Shown piece by piece: positions 1-8,737 of a DNA stretch of 64,000 nt (its first letter is position 1; every line of letters starts with the position of its first letter). The notes beneath the pieces are model-generated. The model was not told the DNA's origin. It searched no databases and was given only the letters and a program-made list of their open reading frames with translations. The stretch is taken from positions 186,001 through 250,000 of the forward strand of contig NZ_FOAP01000012.1 in the NCBI RefSeq assembly GCF_900109545.1, written 5' to 3'. This stretch comes from Stigmatella aurantiaca. Its GTDB lineage: Bacteria > Myxococcota > Myxococcia > Myxococcales > Myxococcaceae. The position numbers and the translations under genes are program-made.

Positions 1-1133
1 GCATGCACCAGGATGAGGTTGATGGACCGCCCGCTCTCCAGCAGGAGACTCAGGACGAGGATCCGGGTGGTCAACTGGAGGATCTCCGGGTCGTCCGTGA
101 ACAGGCCCACGATCGGCTCGCGCAAGAGGATCGCGGCCACATCCATCCCCAGGGAGAACGCCACGCTCCATTTCAAGCCCGCCAGGACCTGGCGGTAGGC
201 GCCCTCCGTGTCGTTGGCGCCCACCTTGCGCCCGACGAGGATGGCCGTCCCGAAGCCGATCGACAGACAACACAGGAAAATGTACTGGGAGATCGACAGC
301 GCATACTGCCGGGAAGCCAGGGCCGCGGTGCCGAGGAAGGACACGTAGTACAAGAAGACGGCCTGGCAGCCGTGGAACATGAACTGCTCGGCCGCGGAAG
401 GAATCCCCACCTTCAGAATCTTCCGGACGTACTCCTTCGAGAGCGTCACGTAGTCGCGAGGCGCCATCCGCACGTCCATCACGCGGTACAGCATCCACAC
501 GAAGACGGCCAGCGCCAGCGAGCGGCTCACCACGTTGGAGATCGCCGCCCCGGCCACCCCCATCCTCGGAAAGCCCAGATGGCCCGAGATGAGCAGGTAA
601 TTGCCGAGCACGTGGAACACGTTCATCCCAATCGAGATGAACATGGAGTGCTTCGTGAAGCCGTACGTGCGCAGCATGCTGGAGAAGATGTTGATGAGCG
701 CCTGCAGGAAGAGAAAACCACCAGCGATGCCCATGTACGTCTGTGCCATCGCCAGCACTGGCCCCTGAAGGTTCACGTGGCGCAGGAGCACCTGCCCGGA
801 CAGCAGCAGCGCCGCGCTGACCGTGAGCCCCAGCAGCAGGTTCAGCGTGATGGAGAGCGCCACCATCCGGGAGGCCTCCCGGTTCCTTCGGGCGCCCAGG
901 TACTGGGCCACGACGACGGAGGCGCCATGGCTGATCACCCCCATGATCAGCGTGCAGACGAAGATGCATTGATTGACGACGCCTACCGCCGCGACGGCGT
1001 CATCGGAGACGCTGCTGAGCATCAGCGTATCCGCCGTGCCCATCAGCATGAACAGCAGCAGCTCCAGGAAGATCGGCCACGTCAACCGGAACAGCCCCGT
1101 GGGGAGTTCTCCCTGCTTGCGCACTTCGTGCAT
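1..1133 (-). CDS. MATE family efflux transporter, 3' end cut by window edge
   Basis: The reading frame is open from an ATG at 1133 to the left edge, so about 377 residues are visible and the stop lies outside. The protein starts MHEVRKQGELPTGLFRLTWP and runs through long hydrophobic segments with the MATE-type stretch VVNQCIFVCTLIMG and a later GASVVVAQYLGARR. MATE proteins are inner-membrane antiporters that use sodium or protons to export small, often aromatic or cationic compounds. The gene starts 16 nt after the glycosyltransferase stop and is the last visible member of the five-gene operon 5947 to 1. In that context it most likely exports the product of the RibA/RibD pathway or gives self-resistance; this is inference. 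Family call is firm; substrate unknown. Confidence 0.85.
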   Translation of the reverse strand, partial: MHEVRKQGELPTGLFRLTWPIFLELLLFMLMGTADTLMLSSVSDDAVAAVGVVNQCIFVCTLIMGVISHGASVVVAQYLGARRNREASRMVALSITLNLLLGLTVSAALLLSGQVLLRHVNLQGPVLAMAQTYMGIAGGFLFLQALINIFSSMLRTYGFTKHSMFISIGMNVFHVLGNYLLISGHLGFPRMGVAGAAISNVVSRSLALAVFVWMLYRVMDVRMAPRDYVTLSKEYVRKILKVGIPSAAEQFMFHGCQAVFLYYVSFLGTAALASRQYALSISQYIFLCCLSIGFGTAILVGRKVGANDTEGAYRQVLAGLKWSVAFSLGMDVAAILLREPIVGLFTDDPEILQLTTRILVLSLLLESGRSINLILVH

Positions 1134-1149
1134 GATTCACCCTACCGCC

Positions 1150-2259
1150 TCAAGCGGCCCCCGGCACGCGAGCTCCCAGCAACCGGCCATAGAGGGCCAT
1201 GTGCTCGTGCGCCGAGCGCAGGAAGCCTTGCCGCAGGGATTCACCGAGTGCCGGGTCCGTCACCTGTCCCGGAGGTACACCTCGATCCAGCCACAGCGCG
1301 ATCGCATCGCGCAGGGCCCCCACATCCCGGGTGGGGATGATCTGCTTGGGGCCATACCCCTCCAGCAAGATGGGCAGGTTGCCCGAGTCGGTGGCGATCA
1401 CCGGCTTGCCCTGCATGATCGCCTGGGCCGTCGTGAGGGAGAAGGGCTCGCCGTGCGCACCGTTGTCGTTCGTCGGATGCAGCACGAAGTCCGCTTGCCG
1501 GATCGCCTCCCAGCTCTGCTCCACGCTGTAGTGGATGAAGTGGATGCGCCCACGCGCTTGCCACGGCGCCGCCCGGGCCAGCAGCGCCTCGTCGAGCCCC
1601 GTGGGGAAGATGCGCTGCTCGCTGCCCGCGTGGAAGAAGGTGAAGTCCTCCCGGCCTGCTTCCAGCAGCTCCAGCACCGCCTGGAGCGAGACCGCGGAGC
1701 CCTTCCACCTCGACAGGCGCGTGGGCTGGAGGATCAACCGGCCCTGGAAAGCCGGAAAGGTGTACGCGGCCCGGTTCATCGTGAGCGAGAGAAACAGCTC
1801 GTGGACCTCGGCGCCGGGGATCCTCCGGCGAACCTCCTCGGCGATGTACCGCGAGTGGGCGATGATGGGCAGCCCCCGGTGGCGCAGCACGTCCCAGCCC
1901 GCCTCGTCCTCCGACATGGCGTGCATGTTGTGGAGGATGCGGGGCGGCCGTGGCTGCGCGAGCAATCCATCGATCAGCCGCTTGACCAGGTCCATCCGGT
2001 GAAACTGCGGGTTGTGGAGCTGAACCACCTCGAAGCCCTGGACGGCCCGCAGCAGGTCCTCCAGCGCCCGCTGTCCATCGCGAGGAGCCGACAACAGGTT
2101 CAGGGCTTCCAGGTAGCGGGCATCGGTGGCCCCCACCGTGCCGGCGAAGACCTCCGTGGTGGCGCCCAGCCGCCGGAGGTCCTGGACCAGGGCATCGATG
2201 TGCACCGCATCCCCGCCCGCCGTCGGAAGCGCAATCCAGTTGATGTGGGCAATCTTCAT
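1150..2259 (-). CDS. GT4-type glycosyltransferase in RibA/WD40/RibD operon
   Basis: A 369-residue GT-B fold glycosyltransferase. The ATG at 2259 gives the expected N-terminus MKIAHINWIALPTAGG, with the first beta strand and glycine loop; the frame stays open upstream, but that part has no family match. The C-terminal donor-binding half shows RLILQPTRLSRWKG and then GEPFSLTTAQAIMQGKPVIA, which aligns with the EX7E motif of retaining GT4 enzymes, although the second Glu is Gln here. The start lies 7 nt after the ribD stop and the next gene (MATE) follows after 16 nt, so it is probably translated from the same mRNA. It may glycosylate the pathway product or an intermediate; the acceptor cannot be read from sequence. 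Toxoflavin clusters as I know them have no such gene. Confidence 0.8.
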   Translation of the reverse strand: MKIAHINWIALPTAGGDAVHIDALVQDLRRLGATTEVFAGTVGATDARYLEALNLLSAPRDGQRALEDLLRAVQGFEVVQLHNPQFHRMDLVKRLIDGLLAQPRPPRILHNMHAMSEDEAGWDVLRHRGLPIIAHSRYIAEEVRRRIPGAEVHELFLSLTMNRAAYTFPAFQGRLILQPTRLSRWKGSAVSLQAVLELLEAGREDFTFFHAGSEQRIFPTGLDEALLARAAPWQARGRIHFIHYSVEQSWEAIRQADFVLHPTNDNGAHGEPFSLTTAQAIMQGKPVIATDSGNLPILLEGYGPKQIIPTRDVGALRDAIALWLDRGVPPGQVTDPALGESLRQGFLRSAHEHMALYGRLLGARVPGAA

Positions 2260-2266
2260 GAGGGAC

Positions 2267-3589
2267 TCAGGCCGCCTCGGATACCGCCACTGGCTCGCGA
2301 ACGGGCCGTCCACCGTCCAGTTGCTCCAGGAGCTTTTGCGTGGACGGGTGCAGGTATTCCACCAGCAGGTCTTCGCCCAGACGGGCATGGGCCATGGGAT
2401 GCAGCCGGACGCCCACGCCATAGGGCGCCGGGAACTGGAGCCGGAACCGCGTCCCGCCTCCCAGAATGGGGGCGGTGAAGATGTGGGTCATGTCGATCAT
2501 GCCCTCTTCGGCCAGGGTGGAGATCAGACGCGGGCCCCCCTCCACCATGACGCTGTGAATCGGACGTCCCGCACGCGCACTCAGCGAGGGGTCCGCCAGG
2601 GCCGCCCGAAGGCACTCCGAGGGGGACAGTTCATCGGGAAGCGACACGAGGTGCTCGATGCGCTCGAGGCGCCGCGCCGGCAGAGGCTCCCGCCGGGCGG
2701 CGGCCACGGCCGACTCCCGGACCATCAGGAGGGTCGGCGTCTGGGACGAGAACGTGCGTTCGAGCACCCCCTGCCAGGTCTCCTCCGGGCAGGAGAGGAG
2801 GCGGGCCCCCGGATCAAACACCAGGCGAATGGGCTGGCGGTGGTGAGGCTCCACACAGGAGCGGACCGTGAGGGCCGGCTGGTCCGCCAGCACCGTTCCC
2901 ACGCCCACCAGGATGGCGTCGTACTTCTGGCGGAGCCAGTGGGTGTAGGCCCGGGACTCCTCGCCGGAGATCCACTGCGAACGGCCATCGTCATAGGCGA
3001 GCTGCCCATCGAGCGTCTGCGCCCACTTGGCGGCAATCAGGGCCCGCCCCGCGATCTGCCAGAAGAGGAACGGCAGATGCCAGGCCATGGCCTCCGGGCC
3101 CAGAACCCCGGTTTGAACCTCCAGGCCCGTCTCTCGCAGGCGGCGCAACCCTCTGCCGGCCACGAGGGGGTTGGGGTCTCCCACCGCGGCGATGCAGCGC
3201 GCGAAGCCGCAGCTCGCCACGAGATCCGCACAGGGCGGCTGCCGCCCCGTATGCGAGCAGGGCTCCAGGGTCGCGTAGAGCGTCGCGCCGCGCAGCTGGC
3301 TCCGGTCCGCCACGCTCTCGATGGCCACCCGCTCGGCATGCCGTCCGCCATAGACCTCCGTGGCCCCGCTGGCGATCAGCCGCCCCTCCTTCACGATGAC
3401 ACACCCCACCGTGGGATTGGGGTGGCTGCGCCCGATGGCCGCCATGGCCTGCTCCAGGGCCCGCTGCATCCAATACGCATCATCGCTCTTCGCGAGGTGG
3501 AGGACAGGCTCGGCGCCCTGCCGGAGCTTCCCCGGCAGCGTGCACTGAATGACCCCCCCACCGCCGAAGCCTCTTCGCAGCGCGCTCAT
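2267..3589 (-). CDS. ribD: Bifunctional RibD-type deaminase/reductase (toxE-like context)
   Basis: A 440-residue RibD homologue. RibD deaminates the pyrimidine made by GTP cyclohydrolase II and then reduces its ribosyl group. The deaminase domain (about residues 38-150) has the zinc motif HAE at 84-86 and Cys111/Cys120 in LEPCSHTGRQPPC. The reductase domain (about 165-430) has AKWAQTLDGQLA, SQWISGEESR, AILVGVGTVLADQP and VMVEGGPRLIS, so both halves look intact. The ATG at 3589 gives MSALRRGFGG and about 35 residues before the deaminase; upstream in-frame sequence is unrelated. It lies 29 nt from the WD40 gene and 7 nt from the glycosyltransferase. There is no ribE, ribH or ribBA beside it, so a role outside riboflavin synthesis is likely, matching ToxE of toxoflavin clusters. 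Confidence 0.9.
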   Translation of the reverse strand: MSALRRGFGGGGVIQCTLPGKLRQGAEPVLHLAKSDDAYWMQRALEQAMAAIGRSHPNPTVGCVIVKEGRLIASGATEVYGGRHAERVAIESVADRSQLRGATLYATLEPCSHTGRQPPCADLVASCGFARCIAAVGDPNPLVAGRGLRRLRETGLEVQTGVLGPEAMAWHLPFLFWQIAGRALIAAKWAQTLDGQLAYDDGRSQWISGEESRAYTHWLRQKYDAILVGVGTVLADQPALTVRSCVEPHHRQPIRLVFDPGARLLSCPEETWQGVLERTFSSQTPTLLMVRESAVAAARREPLPARRLERIEHLVSLPDELSPSECLRAALADPSLSARAGRPIHSVMVEGGPRLISTLAEEGMIDMTHIFTAPILGGGTRFRLQFPAPYGVGVRLHPMAHARLGEDLLVEYLHPSTQKLLEQLDGGRPVREPVAVSEAA

Positions 3590-3618
3590 GCTCTTCCTCC
3601 AGACCGACGACAGGGGTG

Positions 3619-5301
3619 CTACGCGGATGCAGAGACGGAGACGGTGTAGAGGTCCCCGTCGTACGAACTCACCGTGAACGTGCCCGCCTGGGGGGCTGGA
3701 GCGACCGAGGAGATCCCCGCCGCGGTGGGCCGGGTGACACGGGCCCACTTCCGTTCCGCGACATCGAACAGCGCGACCGAGCCCGCATAGTCTCCGGAGG
3801 CAAGCCAGCGCCCGTCCGCCGAAGCGGTGACGCACTTGATGGAATTGCGGTGGGGGGAGTCGAAGACCTCCGCCTCGCCGTTGCGCCAGAGCCGGAGCTT
3901 CTTGTCCCGGCTGATGCTGGCGAACCGGCCATCCGCGAGCGCGACGCAGCCGTTGGCGATGCGCCCGTGGGCCTTGTCGATCTGGCGCACCAGGCTGAAG
4001 TCCTCGATGCTGTGGAAGGCGGCGGCCCCCGTGGCGCAGACCGAGAAGATCGTGTCACGCGAGCAGGCAAGCCCCTTGATGGCGTTGCCGTGGAGCGGCA
4101 CCGTGGCCACGTGGACGATGGCGTCGCCCTCCTGGCGGAAGACGAGCCCCTCGCCCGTGTAGGCGCCAATGATGGCGTGAGGAACACCCCCGCGCATGAA
4201 CGCGGCCCCACAGTTCAGCGGCGAGCGGTGGTGGTGGATCGCACGGCCCCGGACGGCGTCGAACACCACCCCCATCTGGCCGCCCGTGAGCACGGTGGCC
4301 TCGAAGGGCAGCAGGAAGTTGCACAGGCTGCCCAGCGCGCTGACCGGCTGGCCGTCCCGGAGGAGCCTGCCGGCATCCCCGATGGAGTAGATGCTGCCGT
4401 TGGCGTGGGCCACCGCGTTCAGGCTGATGTCGGGCTCGATGCCCTCCGTGTTCCAGACATCCTTCTCGTAATCGTAGGCCGCGTAGGTCGAGCCGAAGGT
4501 GCCGAAGACGAGCTGCGAGGAGCCCAGGAAGGCACACGAGCGCGGCCAGACGATGCTGGGCAGGCCGGAGACCCGGCGCTGTGTCAGCGCGCCGTCCTTG
4601 AAGGACCAGATGATGATGCTCCGGTCATAGCTCAGGCTGACGAGCTGTCCTTCGCTGTAGGTCAACCGCTTGATGCCCGCCGCATGGGCGGGAATGGGGG
4701 TGAGGCTTCCCTTGCGGAGCAGGAGGATCTGACCGTGATCGTTCCCGGCGAAGACCGTTCCATCCTCGGCGATGGCGATCGTGTCGGTCTCGACCCCCTG
4801 CAGGTCGACGGTTTCGATTAGGGCGCCTGTCTGCGCATCCCACCGGCGGATGGTGCCATCATCGCTGCTCGAGATGAGGGTGCGTCCCCCCCGCTCCCAG
4901 CTCACCGAGATGACATCGGCCTGGTGGCCGCGCAGCTCGGCCAGCAGCTTGCCCTCCCGGGAGAAGACACGGATGACATGGTCCCGCGAGCAGGTCGCCA
5001 CGCGCTCCCCATCCTCGTGGAAGACGGCCATCTCGACATCGTCCGTGTGGGCCGCCAGCACGGCATGCAGCCTCAGGGAGGGCAGCGTCCAGATGCGCGC
5101 CGAGTAGTCACTGCTCGAGGTGACCAGGTACCGGCCACAGGCGCTGAAGGCGCACTGGTTGGCCAGATGGTCGTGATGGGCACGGGCCAAGGCCGTCCGC
5201 TCACGCGCATCCCAGAGGATGACCTGATTGTCATAGCCCGCCGTCGCGACGTACTGGTCCTTGTATGCCGCGATGCCACTGATGGGTCCAATGTGCTTCA
5301 T
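3619..5301 (-). CDS. WD40 repeat protein, ToxC-like
   Basis: A 560-residue protein built almost wholly of WD40 beta-propeller repeats, beginning MKHIGPISGIAAYKDQYVAT. Repeat ends are visible as ILWDARE, ARIWTLP, IRVFSREG, IRRWDAQTG, IIIWSFKDG and LRLWRNGEA. There is no signal peptide or membrane span, so it should be cytoplasmic. WD40 propellers normally act as scaffolds rather than enzymes. A gene of this kind between GTP cyclohydrolase II and a RibD-type deaminase is the arrangement of toxB-toxC-toxE in toxoflavin producers; ToxC is a WD-repeat protein of unknown precise role. Spacing is 13 nt from the upstream ribA-type gene and 29 nt to ribD. The match to ToxC rests on architecture and neighbourhood, not on an alignment I could run. 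Confidence 0.88.
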   Translation of the reverse strand: MKHIGPISGIAAYKDQYVATAGYDNQVILWDARERTALARAHHDHLANQCAFSACGRYLVTSSSDYSARIWTLPSLRLHAVLAAHTDDVEMAVFHEDGERVATCSRDHVIRVFSREGKLLAELRGHQADVISVSWERGGRTLISSSDDGTIRRWDAQTGALIETVDLQGVETDTIAIAEDGTVFAGNDHGQILLLRKGSLTPIPAHAAGIKRLTYSEGQLVSLSYDRSIIIWSFKDGALTQRRVSGLPSIVWPRSCAFLGSSQLVFGTFGSTYAAYDYEKDVWNTEGIEPDISLNAVAHANGSIYSIGDAGRLLRDGQPVSALGSLCNFLLPFEATVLTGGQMGVVFDAVRGRAIHHHRSPLNCGAAFMRGGVPHAIIGAYTGEGLVFRQEGDAIVHVATVPLHGNAIKGLACSRDTIFSVCATGAAAFHSIEDFSLVRQIDKAHGRIANGCVALADGRFASISRDKKLRLWRNGEAEVFDSPHRNSIKCVTASADGRWLASGDYAGSVALFDVAERKWARVTRPTAAGISSVAPAPQAGTFTVSSYDGDLYTVSVSASA

Positions 5302-5314
5302 GGTGTTCCAGCCC

Positions 5315-5947
5315 TCAGCCCAGGTTGATTTTGTGGTTCGTGCGCAGCGCCTTGGCCTGCAGGTAGCGCTGGTTGTGGGCCGTCATGTACGTGCCGGTCT
5401 GGACCTGCTCCGTGATGGTGATGCCATGAGCGGCCAGTTGCGCTGCCTTGTCCGGGTTGTTGGACAGCAGGCGGATCCGCGTGGCGTCCAGGGCCCGGAG
5501 CATGCTCGCCGCGCTGGAGTAATCCCGGAGGTCGTCCTCGAAGCTCAGCCGCCGGTTGGCGTCGTAGGTATCCAGCCCCTCGCTCTGGAGTTTGTAGGCA
5601 TCGAACTTGGAGTAGAGGCCAATGCCCCGCCCTTCCTGGCGCAGGTAGAGCAGGTAGCCGCCTTCGGAGTTGATGCGGAAAAGAGACTCACGGAGTTGCG
5701 GACCGCAATCACATTTCTGCGAACCGAAGACATCTCCTGTCATGCACTCGGAGTGCAAACGGACCAGGGGATCCTTCCCGGTGCCCTTCGGACCCAGCTC
5801 CACCAGGAAATGCTCCTTGCCGTCCGGAAGGCCATGGAACGAATAGAACGTTCCGTTGACGTAGCCATCGAGGACGGGAATCGAGACCTTTTGCCTTACC
5901 GAGGCGATGTCTTCCGGAGCGCGCTGCGGCTGTACCAGTGCAATCAT
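5315..5947 (-). CDS. ribA: GTP cyclohydrolase II (RibA type, toxB-like context)
   Basis: A 210-residue stand-alone GTP cyclohydrolase II, which opens GTP to the 2,5-diamino-6-ribosylaminopyrimidinone phosphate that feeds riboflavin or azapteridine synthesis. Zinc ligands Cys68, Cys79 and Cys81 lie in ECMTGDVFGSQKCDC, and YLRQEGRGIGL (101-111) and LLSNNPDK (160-167) are the usual catalytic and GTP-binding motifs. Its length fits E. coli RibA, with no RibB domain. It is the first gene of the minus-strand operon, followed after 13 nt by the WD40 gene. The leader shows no FMN-riboswitch-like conserved stems, which argues against flavin control and for a specialised copy. The enzyme call is firm; the toxB-like role is inference from neighbours. 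Confidence 0.93.
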   Translation of the reverse strand: MIALVQPQRAPEDIASVRQKVSIPVLDGYVNGTFYSFHGLPDGKEHFLVELGPKGTGKDPLVRLHSECMTGDVFGSQKCDCGPQLRESLFRINSEGGYLLYLRQEGRGIGLYSKFDAYKLQSEGLDTYDANRRLSFEDDLRDYSSAASMLRALDATRIRLLSNNPDKAAQLAAHGITITEQVQTGTYMTAHNQRYLQAKALRTNHKINLG

Positions 5948-6100
5948 GACAAAACCCGTTTTCCGTGATGTTTCGTTAACTCTACATCAACCTTTTTAAA
6001 CATGATGTCAAGAACAAGTCTCAAGACATGAAAAAATGACGCTTCTTGTCAAAGCTGGATACCTTGTTTCGGCCGTCTTCGCCCGGTAGCGTGCTTGGGA
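5948..6100 (-). promoter_or_regulatory. Divergent control region of the ribA operon and the amylase gene
   Basis: This 153-nt spacer is clearly richer in A and T than its surroundings. On the minus strand it holds two perfect TTGACA hexamers, at 6047-6052 and 6006-6011, 41 bp apart. No convincing -10 box lies 16-18 nt downstream of either, so an activator-dependent promoter is possible. The assignment as operon promoter is inference. Confidence 0.4.
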
Positions 6101-8737
6101 ATGCGTGCCCTGTGCTGGAACCTCCTGGTGCTCGTCTGTGCGGCCACCTCGCTCCCAGGCTGTAAGTCCAAGGAGGAGGTGGAGCCCCCTGCGCCTCCCG
6201 CGGACCCCCTGCATGTCCCCTCACCGGATTGGCGGGATCAGATCATCTATTTCGTCTTCACCGACCGGTTCGCCAACGGAGATCCGGGCAATGACGATCA
6301 GGGCGCGGGCGAGTTCGATCCCGCCCTCTCCTCGAAGTACAGCGGCGGAGATCTGAAGGGGATCCTCGAGCGGCTCGACTACATCCAGAACCTGGGGGCC
6401 ACGGCGGTGGGGATCACCGCGCCGGTGGCCAGCCAGTGGTGGGATCCCCTCAAACAGTACGGCGGCTACCACGGCGACTGGGGACTCCACTTGATGCAGG
6501 TGGATGCCCACCTGGGCACGCTGGAGGACTACCAGCGCCTGTCCCGCGGCCTTCACACGCGCGGCATGTACCTGCTCCAGGACATCGGCCTCAACCACAT
6601 GGCCAATTGCTTCACCTACGCCCCGTATGACCCCGCGGATGTGTCGGCCAACGTGGTGCTCAACACCGGAGCGAAGCCCTCGTGCGGCCTGGCGCAGGCC
6701 CCCTTCCACCAGTGGAACCCCGCCGACCCCGCGCAGCGTCAGGCCCACATCTATCACTGGACGCCCGCCGTCACGGACTACCAGTCCCGGGAGCAGGAGC
6801 TCCACTGGCAGCTCAATGACCTGGACGATCTGAACCTGGAGAACCCGGTGGTGACCGGGGCCCTCAAGGACAGCTACACCTACTGGCTCCGTGAGGTGGG
6901 GGTGGATGGCTTCCGCGTGGACTCCGCCTTCCACGTGCCGCAGGCGGTCTTCAAGGACTTCCTCTCCTCGCAGGACGCGCAGCACCCGGGCGTCCTCGTC
7001 CAGGCCCGGAGCCTGGGCCAGGAGGGCTTCCTGGCCTTGGGCGAAGGGGCCACCCAGGACAAGGGACTCGAGGACACCGGGTCCCTGAAAATCGCCTCGT
7101 ACCTGAAGGAGCCGGACACCGGCGAGGAGCTGCTTCCGGGCATGCTCCACTTCCCGCTGGCCCAGGGCGCAAGGGAGGTCTTTGCCGGCGCACGCCCCAC
7201 CGCCCACCTGGGGCACCGGCTGACGCGCGCACAGACGCTGTTCCCGCGGCCCCACCTGATGGCCACCTTCCTGGACCACCAGGACCAGGAGCGCTTCATG
7301 GCGGGAGGCTCGGAAGCCGCGCTCCGTCAGGGGCTCCTGTTCCTGATGACCGTGCCGGGCATTCCCGTCATCCTCTATGGCACCGAGCAGGGCTTCACCG
7401 AGCAGCGCGGCGCCATGTTCCGGACAGGCTACAAGTCCGGCGGCAAGGACCATTACGACCCCACCTCGCCGCTGTACCTCTTCCTGCGCGAGGTGACGGC
7501 CCTGCGAAAGAACCACGCGGTCTTCCGCCGAGGCACCCCCACGGTGCTCCGGCAGAACGACCTCCGCAGCGGCCTGTTCGCCTACGCGATGGAGGACGGT
7601 GGCACCAGGGCGCTCGTCCTCTTCAACACGTCGGAGGAGGAGGTCCTGCTGGACAACCTCCCAACGGGTCTGGCGGACGGCAGCGAGCTGAAGTTGCTGG
7701 CAAGCCTGGGCCCCGGGGCATCGGATGCCCAGGTGGGACGCGGCGGAATGCTGTCCCTCCGGCTGCCCGCGCGCGGGGCACGGGTCTTCATGCCCACCGG
7801 CCAGGTGACACCGCTTCCCGAGGAGACAGTCCGATTCACCCTGAACAACACGGACGACGTCACGGTGAACGGAGACTTCGAGCTGTCGGGCACCGCGACA
7901 GGGGTGTCCACCTTCCAGGTGGTGGTGGATGGGGTGCTTGGCGACGCGCTCCCCGTGGCCGTCCAAGACGATGGCACCTGGCGGATCACGATTCGCATCT
8001 CAGGCAAGGGAGACCCCTCGCACCAGCGATCGCTCGTGGCGTGGTCCGAGGAGGCGCAGGCCCTGTCCCGCACGCTGCGCTTCCGCGTCGATCGTCCCGC
8101 AACCTCCCTCCCCTTCGTCCCCCTGGCCACCCACGAGGATGCCGCAGGCGACGACACGGGGCCCGAAGGCCGGTACCACTACCCCACCGACGCCTCCTGG
8201 GGAGAGCACCGTCAGGGAGACCTGCGCCGGGTGACCCTCCTGGGCGCCGGCAACGTATTGAAGCTTGCCCTCCAGACGAACCCCCTCACCACCGTGTGGA
8301 ATCCGCCGAACGGCTTCGACCACGTGAGCTTCACCGTCTTCATCGACGTGCCGGGCCGCACCGGGAGCACCGTGATGCCCCAGCAGAACGCCTCGCTGCC
8401 TGCGGGCATGGACTGGGATTACCGCGCGCGCTTCCACGGCTGGTCCAACACGCTGTTCGACGCACGGGGCGCCTCGGCCACCTCGGAGGGCACGCCCCTG
8501 CCCCCTGGCGTCCTGGAAGCCGATGAGGCCACCCAGACCGTCTCCCTGACCCTGCCCGAGGCGTTGTTCCAGGGGCTCGACAGCCTTCAGGGCGTCCAGG
8601 TGTATGTCACTACCTGGGACTACGACGGCGGCTACCGGCCGCTCGTCGCCACCGCCGAGCAGTGGAAGTTCTGGGGTGGAGACGGCGCCACGGACCCGCT
8701 CATCCTGGACAGCACGCCCGTGCTCGTCATTCCTTGA
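6101..8737 (+). CDS. GH13 alpha-amylase family lipoprotein
   Basis: An 878-residue secreted glycoside hydrolase. The ATG at 6101 gives a lipoprotein signal ending LPG-Cys21; a TTG six bases upstream is less likely. The GH13 barrel shows all four signature regions: DIGLNH, the nucleophile in DGFRVDSAFH, the acid/base Glu in ALGEGATQ and FLDHQDQERF. After the barrel come an immunoglobulin-like stretch around residues 570-640 and a C-terminal domain (about 670-878) rich in WDYRARF/TTWDYDGGYRP-type motifs that resembles the glucodextranase C-terminal domain. It probably hydrolyses alpha-glucans at the outer membrane surface. Its last 11 bases overlap the convergent glycogen synthase gene. The family call is strong; the exact substrate (maltodextrin, pullulan or cyclodextrin) is not resolved. 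Confidence 0.9.
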   Translation: MRALCWNLLVLVCAATSLPGCKSKEEVEPPAPPADPLHVPSPDWRDQIIYFVFTDRFANGDPGNDDQGAGEFDPALSSKYSGGDLKGILERLDYIQNLGATAVGITAPVASQWWDPLKQYGGYHGDWGLHLMQVDAHLGTLEDYQRLSRGLHTRGMYLLQDIGLNHMANCFTYAPYDPADVSANVVLNTGAKPSCGLAQAPFHQWNPADPAQRQAHIYHWTPAVTDYQSREQELHWQLNDLDDLNLENPVVTGALKDSYTYWLREVGVDGFRVDSAFHVPQAVFKDFLSSQDAQHPGVLVQARSLGQEGFLALGEGATQDKGLEDTGSLKIASYLKEPDTGEELLPGMLHFPLAQGAREVFAGARPTAHLGHRLTRAQTLFPRPHLMATFLDHQDQERFMAGGSEAALRQGLLFLMTVPGIPVILYGTEQGFTEQRGAMFRTGYKSGGKDHYDPTSPLYLFLREVTALRKNHAVFRRGTPTVLRQNDLRSGLFAYAMEDGGTRALVLFNTSEEEVLLDNLPTGLADGSELKLLASLGPGASDAQVGRGGMLSLRLPARGARVFMPTGQVTPLPEETVRFTLNNTDDVTVNGDFELSGTATGVSTFQVVVDGVLGDALPVAVQDDGTWRITIRISGKGDPSHQRSLVAWSEEAQALSRTLRFRVDRPATSLPFVPLATHEDAAGDDTGPEGRYHYPTDASWGEHRQGDLRRVTLLGAGNVLKLALQTNPLTTVWNPPNGFDHVSFTVFIDVPGRTGSTVMPQQNASLPAGMDWDYRARFHGWSNTLFDARGASATSEGTPLPPGVLEADEATQTVSLTLPEALFQGLDSLQGVQVYVTTWDYDGGYRPLVATAEQWKFWGGDGATDPLILDSTPVLVIP

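Noticed and set aside
3-1340. Long plus-strand open frame over the MATE gene
   Set aside because: Composition is that of an antisense shadow (His, Arg and Gln rich) and the minus strand encodes a clear transporter.
1-5947. Complete toxoflavin cluster
   Set aside because: No toxA methyltransferase, toxD-like gene, RND exporter or LysR regulator is visible in the window, so only a partial, toxoflavin-like set can be claimed.
5948-6094. FMN riboswitch upstream of ribA
   Set aside because: None of the conserved RFN-element stems could be found in this AT-rich spacer.
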